A DNA stretch of 37,327 nt from NCBI GenBank assembly GCA_022841545.1, contig JALHRF010000030.1, forward strand, positions 1-37,327, written 5' to 3'. The DNA is from Bauldia sp. GTDB taxonomy: Bacteria; Pseudomonadota; Alphaproteobacteria; Rhizobiales; Kaistiaceae. Below the pieces are notes generated by a model. That model searched no databases. It was given only the letters and a program-made list of their open reading frames with translations, and was not told where the DNA came from. Shown here in pieces: positions 31,661-37,327 of this stretch (position 1 is the stretch's first letter; the number at the start of each line of letters is the position of its first letter). A program made the translations under genes and the position numbers.

Positions 31661-33421
31661 GTGAACGTCGAGCAGCTTCTTTCCGTAGGCCTCATCATCG
31701 CGATGATGGCTGTCTTCGTATGGGGTCGCTTCCGCTACGACCTCGTGGCGGTCGGCGCTCTGCTGGCCGGCCTCGCCGTCGGCATCGTCCCGCTCGACGC
31801 CGCGTTCACCGGCTTCAGCAACGACATCGTCATCATCGTCGGCGCCGCGCTCCTCGTCAGCGCCGGGGTGGCGCGATCGGGCATCACCGAATACGCGATC
31901 AAGCGCCTGGCGCCGAACCTCAAGGGCGTGCGCGCCCAGCTCACGGTGCTGGTGGTGGTGGTCGGCGTGATGTCGGCCTTCATCAAGAACATCGGCGCGC
32001 TCGCGATCATGATCCCGATCGCCTTCCAGTTCGCCGAGCGCTCGAAGGTTTCGGCCTCGGTATTCCTGATGCCCATGGCCTTCGCCTCGCTTCTCGGCGG
32101 CATCACGACGCTGGTCGGCACCTCGCCCAACATCGTGGTGGCGGGCGTGCGCGAGGAACTCGGCGGCGAGCCGTTCGGGATGTTCGATTTCGCGCCGGTC
32201 GGGCTCGCGATCGCCGCCGCCGGCTTCGTCTTCCTGGTCTTCTTCTACTGGCTGGTGCCGGAGCGGAAGCGCGAGAGCGGCGACATGCACGAAGCTCTCG
32301 ACATCAAGAACTACCTCTCCGAGGCAAACGTGACGGCCGAGTCGAAGATCCTCGGCAAGACGATCGCCGACCTTTTCAACCTCGCCAAGGGCAGCGTCGC
32401 CGTCACCTCGATCCTTCGCGGCAATGTCCGTCTGGCGCCGCTTCCCGACGCGACGTTGAAGGAAGGCGACCTGCTCCTCATCGAAGGCGACCCCACCGCA
32501 CTCGATGGGCTGGTCGCGCAGGCCGGACTGAGCGTGACCGGCGACCGGCCCGCCCTGGACGGCGACAGCGTCGATTCGATCGAAGCGGTGATCGGCGCCG
32601 GGTCCAGCCTCATCGGCTGGTCGGCGCAGTCCCTCGGACTGTTCGACCGCCTCCACGTCAACCTGCTCGCGATCAGCCGCAAGGGCCAGCGGCTCTCCGG
32701 CAGGCCCGGCACCATTCCCCTCGAGCTCGGCGACATCATCATCGTCCAGGGCGACCGCGGTTCGCTGCCCGAGCTTCTTCGCGACCTCGGCTGCCTGCCG
32801 CTCGCCGAGCGGCCGATCCTCCTCGGCAACGTCCGGCGCGGGCTGGTTCCAGTTCTCATCCTCACCGTCGCCGTGGCGGCCACGGCGACCGGCACGGTTC
32901 CCGTCGCCGTCGCCTTCTTTGCCGCCGCGGCGGCCATGGTGCTGTTCGGCGTCGTCCCGGTGAGGGAGGCCTATGCCTCCCTCGACGGCCCGATCCTGGT
33001 GATGCTCGCCGCGCTCATCCCGGTGAGCGAGAGCCTGCAGCGGACCGGCGCCACCGACGTGATCGCCGGGGTGCTGGCCGAGGCCGGCGCGATGCTGCCG
33101 GCCTATGGCGCGATTGCCCTGATCCTGGTGGCGGCGATGGCGGTGACACCGTTCCTGAACAACGCCGCGACCGTGCTGGTGATGGCCCCGATCGCGGCGA
33201 CCTTCGCGACCAGCCTCGACCTTCGGCCGGAGGCCTTCCTGATGGCGGTGGCGATCGGCGCGGGGTGCGACTTCCTCACCCCTATCGGCCATCAGTGCAA
33301 CACGCTGGTGATGGGCCCCGGCGGCTATCGCTTCAGCGACTACCCGCGGCTCGGCGCGCCGCTCTCGATCATCGTCGTCGTCGTCGCGGTGCCGATGCTG
33401 CTGCTGGTCTGGCCGCCGTAG
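31661..33421 (+). CDS. SLC13-family permease with two TrkA-C domains; candidate sulfate importer
   Basis: The 586-residue protein starts at GTG 31661 (GGGGGTGG just before). It has two membrane halves (about residues 5-210 and 385-585) of the SLC13/CitM type, with SAFIKNIGALAIMIPIA and TPFLNNAATVLVMAPIA as paired hairpin repeats, and TLVGTSPNIVVAG near 145. Between them lie two soluble TrkA-C (RCK_C) domains (about 210-290 and 300-380). This arrangement is shared with sodium/sulfate transporters of the SAC1/SLT type, found in algae and bacteria. The convergent neighbours three bases away are cysNC and cysD, so sulfate is the best guess. Arsenite, dicarboxylates or other anions remain possible. 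Confidence 0.85.
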   Translation: MNVEQLLSVGLIIAMMAVFVWGRFRYDLVAVGALLAGLAVGIVPLDAAFTGFSNDIVIIVGAALLVSAGVARSGITEYAIKRLAPNLKGVRAQLTVLVVVVGVMSAFIKNIGALAIMIPIAFQFAERSKVSASVFLMPMAFASLLGGITTLVGTSPNIVVAGVREELGGEPFGMFDFAPVGLAIAAAGFVFLVFFYWLVPERKRESGDMHEALDIKNYLSEANVTAESKILGKTIADLFNLAKGSVAVTSILRGNVRLAPLPDATLKEGDLLLIEGDPTALDGLVAQAGLSVTGDRPALDGDSVDSIEAVIGAGSSLIGWSAQSLGLFDRLHVNLLAISRKGQRLSGRPGTIPLELGDIIIVQGDRGSLPELLRDLGCLPLAERPILLGNVRRGLVPVLILTVAVAATATGTVPVAVAFFAAAAAMVLFGVVPVREAYASLDGPILVMLAALIPVSESLQRTGATDVIAGVLAEAGAMLPAYGAIALILVAAMAVTPFLNNAATVLVMAPIAATFATSLDLRPEAFLMAVAIGAGCDFLTPIGHQCNTLVMGPGGYRFSDYPRLGAPLSIIVVVVAVPMLLLVWPP

Positions 33422-33424
33422 GCG

Positions 33425-35332
33425 CTACACCCCGTTGCCGAGATACCCGCCCTTCCTGAGCTGCTCCACGATGCGGTCGGCGAGTTCGTCCGCGCCGGCC
33501 GCCGTCGTGTCGAGCCTGACGTCCGGCTTGAGCGGCGGCTCGTAGGGCGAGTCGATGCCGGTGAAATGCTTGATCTCGCCGGCCCGCGCCTTCTTGTAGA
33601 GGCCCTTCGGATCGCGCTCCTCGACCACCTCGAGCGGCGCATCGACGAAGATCTCGAGGAACTCGCCCTCGCCCACCATGTCGCGCGCCATGCCGCGCTC
33701 GGAGCGGAACGGCGAGATGAACGAGACCAGCACGATCAGCCCGGCGTCGATGAAGAGCTTCGCCGTCTCGGCGACGCGGCGGATGTTCTCCACCCGGTCG
33801 GCGTCGGTGAAGCCGAGGTCGCGGTTCAACCCGTGGCGGACGTTATCGCCGTCGAGCATGTAGGTGTGGCGGCCCATCAGGTGGAGTTTCGATTCCACGA
33901 GATTGGCGATCGTCGACTTGCCGGCGCCCGAGAGGCCGGTGAACCACAGCACGACCGGCTTCTGGCCCTTGAGATTGGCGCGCGCCTGGCGGTCGATATT
34001 GATCGCCTGCCAGTGGATGTTCGTGGCTCGCCGCAGCCCGAACAGGATCATGCCCGCCGCCACGGTCGCGTTGGTGAAGCGGTCGATGAGAATGAAGGAA
34101 CCCGTGGTCTTGTTCTCGTCGTAGAGGTCGAAGGCGATCGGCTCCGACAGGGAGAGATTGACGAGGCCGATGTCGTTGAGGCCGAGCGTCTTGGCCGCGA
34201 GCGGCTTGAAGGACTCGATGTCGACCTGGTGCTTGAGGTCGCTGACCGCGGCGCCGACGGTACGGGTCCCCGACTTGAGCAGATAGGGCCGGCCGGGAAG
34301 GAGCGGCTCCTCGCTCATCCAGATCAGATGCGCGGCGAGCTGGTCCGAGACCTCCGGGCGGTGTGCGGGCGCGGCGAGAATGTCGCCGCGCGAGGCGTCG
34401 ATCTCGGTGTCGAGGGTGATGGTGACGCTGGTGCCGCTGTCGGCCCGCTCACGGTCGCCGTCGAGGGTGACGACCCGTGCCACCCGCGCCTGTTGCCCGG
34501 TCCGCGCCACGACCACGGTGTCGCCGGGATGGACATTGCCGGACGCAACGGTGCCGGCATAGCCGCGAAAGGCCGCATTGGGCCGGTTGACCCACTGGAC
34601 GGGAAACCGGAACGGCTTCAGCCCGCTCCCGTCCTCGACCTTGACCGTCTCGAGATGGCCGAGGAGCGTCTGCCCGCCATACCAGGGCGTGTTCGCGCTC
34701 CTGTCGATGACGTTGTCGCCGAAGCGTGCGGAGAGCGGGATGGTGACGATCGACTCGAACTTGAACTGCGCGGCGAACTCGGCGAACGCGTTCCGGATAT
34801 CGACGAAACGCTCCTCGTCGAAGCCGATCAGGTCGATCTTGTTGACCGCGAGCACCACATTCCGGATGCCGAGGAGCGACACGATGAAGGCGTGGCGCCG
34901 GGTCTGGGTGAGGATGCCCTGCTGCGCATCGACCAGGAGCACCGCGAGGTCGGAGTGCGACGCGCCGGTCGCCATGTTGCGGGTGTACTGCTCGTGGCCG
35001 GGCGTATCGGCGACGATGAAGCGCCGCCGGTCGGTGGCGAAGTAGCGATAGGCGACGTCGATGGTGATGCCCTGCTCGCGCTCGGCGACGAGGCCGTCGA
35101 CCAGGAGCGCGAAGTCGATATCGCCGTCGGTGGTGCCGAACTTCTTCGAGTCGGACTGGAGCGTCGCGAGCTGGTCCTCGAACAGCTTCTTCGAATCGTA
35201 GAGGAGCCGCCCGATCAGCGTCGACTTGCCGTCGTCGACGCTGCCGCAGGTGAGGAAGCGAAGCAGGTCCTTGCCTTCGTTGTCGGCGAGGAACGCGGCG
35301 AAGGCGTCGGTTTCCGCGAGACTGTGCGCCAT
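33425..35332 (-). CDS. cysNC: Bifunctional sulfate adenylyltransferase large subunit / APS kinase (CysN-CysC, NodQ-like)
   Basis: The 635-residue protein has two parts. Residues about 1-435 form the CysN GTPase: [17 protein letters not shown] (G1 loop, about 30-47), [14 protein letters not shown] (G3) and VNKIDLIGF (G4), followed by two beta-barrel domains as in EF-Tu. GTP hydrolysis drives ATP-sulfurylase with CysD to form adenosine 5'-phosphosulfate. From about residue 440 the APS kinase follows: [14 protein letters not shown] (P-loop), [27 protein letters not shown] and [20 protein letters not shown], making PAPS. Fused CysNC is common in rhizobia and related alphaproteobacteria. It overlaps cysD by one base (TGATG) and is convergent with the permease. 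Confidence 0.96.
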   Translation of the reverse strand: MAHSLAETDAFAAFLADNEGKDLLRFLTCGSVDDGKSTLIGRLLYDSKKLFEDQLATLQSDSKKFGTTDGDIDFALLVDGLVAEREQGITIDVAYRYFATDRRRFIVADTPGHEQYTRNMATGASHSDLAVLLVDAQQGILTQTRRHAFIVSLLGIRNVVLAVNKIDLIGFDEERFVDIRNAFAEFAAQFKFESIVTIPLSARFGDNVIDRSANTPWYGGQTLLGHLETVKVEDGSGLKPFRFPVQWVNRPNAAFRGYAGTVASGNVHPGDTVVVARTGQQARVARVVTLDGDRERADSGTSVTITLDTEIDASRGDILAAPAHRPEVSDQLAAHLIWMSEEPLLPGRPYLLKSGTRTVGAAVSDLKHQVDIESFKPLAAKTLGLNDIGLVNLSLSEPIAFDLYDENKTTGSFILIDRFTNATVAAGMILFGLRRATNIHWQAINIDRQARANLKGQKPVVLWFTGLSGAGKSTIANLVESKLHLMGRHTYMLDGDNVRHGLNRDLGFTDADRVENIRRVAETAKLFIDAGLIVLVSFISPFRSERGMARDMVGEGEFLEIFVDAPLEVVEERDPKGLYKKARAGEIKHFTGIDSPYEPPLKPDVRLDTTAAGADELADRIVEQLRKGGYLGNGV

Positions 35333-36237
35333 CAGAAGTAACCCTCGCGCTTCTTCATTTCCATTGCGCCGACCTCGTCATGGTCGATGAGGCGGCCCTG
35401 CCGTTCGGAGGTCCGGGCGACGAACATCTCGCCGACGATCGCCGACAGCGTCGCCGCGTCCGAATCGATCGCCGCGGTGAGCGGGTAGCAGCCGAGGGTG
35501 CGGAACCGCACGCGCCGCATCTCCGGCGTCTCGCCGTCCTGGAGCTTCATGCGGTCGTCGTCGACCATGATGAGCTGGCCGCCGCGGGTGACCACCGGCC
35601 GCTCGGCGGCGAAGTAGAGCGGCACAATGTCGATGCCCTCGGCGAGGATGTACTGCCAGATGTCCAGTTCGGTCCAGTTCGACAGCGGGAAGACGCGGAT
35701 CGATTCGCCCGGCTTGACCCGCGTGTTGAACAGCGACCACAGCTCGGGGCGCTGGTTCTTCGGGTCCCAGGCGTGGCTGGCGGAGCGGAACGAGAAGATG
35801 CGCTCCTTGGCCCGGCTCTTCTCCTCGTCGCGACGCGCGCCGCCGAAGGCCGCGTCGTACTTGCCGAGGTCGAGCGCCTGCTTCAGCGCCTCGGTCTTCA
35901 TCACCTGGGTGTAATAGGACGACCCGTGGTCGAACGGGTTGACCCCGCGTTCGGCGCCGTCGAGGTTGGTGTGGACGATCAGGTCCAGCCCGTATTTCTT
36001 CGCCGTCTCGTCACGGAACTGCACCATCTCGCGGAACTTCCATGTCGTGTCGACATGGAGGAACGGAAACGGCGGCAGCGCCGGGAAGAACGCCTTCCGG
36101 GCGAGGTGAAGCATCACCGAGGAGTCCTTGCCGATCGAATAGAGCATCACCGGGCGCTCGAAATTCGCCACCACCTCGCGCATGATGAAGATGGCTTCGG
36201 CTTCGAGCCGCTGGAGGTGCGGCAGAGGCTGGTTCAT
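35332..36237 (-). CDS. cysD: Sulfate adenylyltransferase small subunit
   Basis: The 301-residue protein is the catalytic ATP-sulfurylase subunit. It has the PP-loop in [19 protein letters not shown] (about residues 33-51), [16 protein letters not shown] (about 57-72), [18 protein letters not shown] (about 132-149), and [17 protein letters not shown] with the C-terminal arginine-rich [11 protein letters not shown]. These match CysD of E. coli over the whole length. With CysN it activates sulfate to APS. It is the first gene before cysNC on the minus strand, with a GAGGGA about 12 bases before the start. The 168 bases to the small membrane ORF upstream should hold its promoter. Confidence 0.96.
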   Translation of the reverse strand: MNQPLPHLQRLEAEAIFIMREVVANFERPVMLYSIGKDSSVMLHLARKAFFPALPPFPFLHVDTTWKFREMVQFRDETAKKYGLDLIVHTNLDGAERGVNPFDHGSSYYTQVMKTEALKQALDLGKYDAAFGGARRDEEKSRAKERIFSFRSASHAWDPKNQRPELWSLFNTRVKPGESIRVFPLSNWTELDIWQYILAEGIDIVPLYFAAERPVVTRGGQLIMVDDDRMKLQDGETPEMRRVRFRTLGCYPLTAAIDSDAATLSAIVGEMFVARTSERQGRLIDHDEVGAMEMKKREGYF

Positions 36238-36302
36238 CGGCTAAGCGTCCCTCAGGTTTTCGCGGCCGGACCCTAACCATAGACACGGGCGCCGCTCAAG
36301 CA

Positions 36303-36329
36303 CGGAAAGCCTTCAAAACGGGCTTCCGG
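36303..36329. other. Hairpin between cysD and the small membrane genes
   Basis: CGGAAAGCC and GGCTTCCG pair over eight positions with one bulged A. The stem lies about 75 bases beyond the stop of the upstream minus-strand gene and before the cysD start. It may end the transcript of the small genes, but there is no U-run. Confidence 0.3.
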
Positions 36330-36405
36330 CGTGGCCGATTGGCGCGGTTCCGGCGGGATGTGGAATGGCTTTGCGGGACTGTGGCTGCGCTTCGCTGGCG
36401 GAGGC

Positions 36406-36609
36406 CTATCCCCGAGCCTGAACCCGTTTGCTGACCTGCTGGGCCAACTCCTGAATCTTGTCCAGGTCCACGAGCAAACGCTCCTGGGATGCGGGCTGGG
36501 GCTTTGCCTCCTGGGTCTTGCGGCTCCCGAACAAGGTGACGGCGAAGACGAGTGCGGCCAGCGTGGAGGCCAAGCCAAGGATCACGACGAAGGCGACGTC
36601 AGCATTCAT
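36406..36609 (-). CDS. Small single-helix membrane protein, unknown function
   Basis: The ATG at 36609 gives 67 residues, with GGGAGG eight bases before it. Residues about 4-27 form one hydrophobic helix (AFVVILGLASTLAALVFAV); the remainder is soluble and charged, with a likely amphipathic or coiled helix (LLVDLDKIQELAQQVSKRV). It would be anchored with a cytoplasmic or periplasmic helical tail. Its start overlaps the stop of the preceding small gene by four bases (ATGA), so the two are coupled and probably work together. I recognise no family. Confidence 0.6.
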   Translation of the reverse strand: MNADVAFVVILGLASTLAALVFAVTLFGSRKTQEAKPQPASQERLLVDLDKIQELAQQVSKRVQARG

Positions 36610-36830
36610 TCCCGGAGCCTCCCGAGGGCCACCCGCACCGCCATATGTAGGATAAGCGAGCCAAGGAGCCAACCGGCCGAAATGACGAATGTCGTGGGGC
36701 GAATCTCCCCGGAACCCGACATGACCCCCTGAAGCGGCGTGATCACACCCACCACAAGGAAGCCCAGAGACGCCGTGTTGAGCCAAGTAGCACCGTACTT
36801 GACCCGCTCACTATGGACGAGATGCGGCAT
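36606..36830 (-). CDS. Small two-helix membrane protein, unknown function
   Basis: The 74-residue protein has two hydrophobic segments (about residues 19-37 and 47-65) joined by a short polar loop (SGSGEIRPTT), after a charged N-terminus with SERVKYGATWLN. The second helix contains AGWLLGSLILHMAVRVALG, with a histidine inside the membrane part, and a basic end. I do not know its family; small membrane proteins of this pattern occur widely as conserved hypotheticals. The start lacks a good ribosome binding site. It is coupled to the downstream 67-residue gene. The pair separates cysQ from cysD and its composition is less GC-rich than the neighbours. Confidence 0.55.
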   Translation of the reverse strand: MPHLVHSERVKYGATWLNTASLGFLVVGVITPLQGVMSGSGEIRPTTFVISAGWLLGSLILHMAVRVALGRLRE

Positions 36831-36921
36831 TCCATGGTCCGACGCAAGGTTGCAGCCAAGCTACGCTACATAGCGCAAGTAACAGCGCTTTGCACCCCGC
36901 TTGCTGGCCTTCGCAGTCCGG

Positions 36922-37327
36922 TCACACCGACAGGATCGGCACCTTGCCCGCGGCGATGAACCACGGATTGCGGAACGCGGCGGGGCCGTCGGCGCCGTTC
37001 GCCCCGTAGAGCAGAGCGCCGCCATCGACCGCCTCGACCGTGCCGCCCGCGGCGCGGAGCACGGCGTCGCCGGCCGCCGTATCCCACTGCATGGTGGTGC
37101 CCATGCGCGGGTAGAGGTCGGCCTTGCCCTCGGCGACCAGGCAGAACTTCAGCGACGATCCGGCCGAGACGAGGTCGCCCACCGTGTAGCGGGCGATATA
37201 CTCATCGGTCTCGGGCGTCCGGTGCGATTTCGAGGCGACGACGTCGATCTTCCCGGGCGGGCTCCGCACCGCGACCACCGTGCGGTCGCCCGGAAACAGG
37301 CCCACCGCCCGCCACGCGCCCCGGCCG
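36922..37327 (-). CDS. cysQ: 3'(2'),5'-bisphosphate nucleotidase CysQ, C-terminal part
   Basis: The frame is open to the right edge of the window, so the N-terminus is missing. The visible 135 residues begin GRGAWRAVG, a segment of the inositol-monophosphatase superfamily close to CysQ, and contain SAGSSLKFCLVAEGKADLYP and MQWDTAAGDAVLRAAGGTVE, with the WDTAAGDAVL metal-binding motif of the CysQ group. The enzyme removes the 3'-phosphate from PAP, the by-product of PAPS use, so it fits beside cysD and cysNC. A start inside this frame (GTG 37305) is unlikely because homology extends past it. Ends at TGA 36922-36924, 91 bases before the next small gene. Confidence 0.85.
   Translation of the reverse strand, partial: GRGAWRAVGLFPGDRTVVAVRSPPGKIDVVASKSHRTPETDEYIARYTVGDLVSAGSSLKFCLVAEGKADLYPRMGTTMQWDTAAGDAVLRAAGGTVEAVDGGALLYGANGADGPAAFRNPWFIAAGKVPILSV

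Noticed and set aside
36100..36130. GTGA-AGCA-TCAC inside cysD as a further copy of the CRP-like motif
   Set aside because: The spacer is four bases, not six, and it lies inside coding sequence on conserved codons.
36406..36930. An insertion element or phage remnant between cysQ and cysD
   Set aside because: No terminal repeats, target duplication, transposase or integrase are visible. Only gene novelty and slightly lower GC support it, which is too little.
1..37327. CRISPR arrays, tRNA genes, replication origin
   Set aside because: No regularly spaced repeats, no cloverleaf with TTCGA-type arm and CCA end, and no cluster of DnaA boxes were seen on either strand. A tRNAscan or CRISPR finder run would be needed to exclude weak cases.

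Overview
The window is about 37 kb of GC-rich chromosome from an alphaproteobacterium, most likely of the Hyphomicrobiales (Rhizobiales). The evidence is dense, GC-rich coding DNA with overlapping starts and stops, a DUF2865 protein typical of that order, a CysN/CysC fusion of the NodQ type, and family-level resemblance of most proteins. I see no tRNA, rRNA, CRISPR array, integrase or transposase. It reads as ordinary chromosome, with a few short stretches of different composition (29.26-29.40 kb and 36.4-36.9 kb).

Layout. 0-3.2 kb: the end of preA, two exported envelope proteins (LprI-type and DUF2865) and a NudK-type Nudix hydrolase. 3.3-9.8 kb, minus strand: a BMP-type nucleoside ABC importer (binding protein, double ATPase, two permeases) whose operon runs on into methylglyoxal synthase and glucokinase. 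10.0-13.1 kb, plus strand, divergent from the importer: cdd, purine nucleoside phosphorylase, deoA and inorganic pyrophosphatase, preceded by a 14-codon leader ORF. 13.3-16.0 kb: an L,D-transpeptidase, deoB, and upp divergent from deoB. Together these form a salvage locus: import, deamination, phosphorolysis, pentose-phosphate conversion and uracil recapture. 16.0-20.0 kb: a ClpP-like/SUMF1 fusion, a MipA/OmpV outer-membrane protein, an SDR dehydrogenase and a small membrane protein. 20.0-25.0 kb: two Tat-exported alkylsulfatase-family proteins, one with an eroded metal site, divergent from a Crp/Fnr regulator. 25.0-27.7 kb: phosphomannomutase/phosphoglucomutase and aldose 1-epimerase. 27.7-29.2 kb: a cobalamin-riboswitch-like RNA, a small ORF and an orphan PhnD-like binding protein. 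29.4-31.6 kb: an orphan Flp pilin, an M17 aminopeptidase and a MarR regulator. 31.6-37.3 kb: an SLC13/TrkA-C permease, cysNC, cysD, two tiny membrane proteins and the end of cysQ, forming a sulfate activation locus.

The three observations I rate highest are these. (1) A cobalamin-riboswitch-like aptamer (27763-27937) is followed not by a known B12 gene but by a small ORF and an orphan PhnD-type binding protein. (2) Four copies of the CRP-like palindrome AGTGA-N6-TCACA are all intergenic and all lie upstream of minus-strand exported envelope proteins. Three are clustered before the L,D-transpeptidase and one lies before the DUF2865 gene. (3) An intact alkylsulfatase sits in tandem with a paralogue that has lost metal ligands. 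All assignments come from reading the sequence and remembered family motifs. No database search was run.
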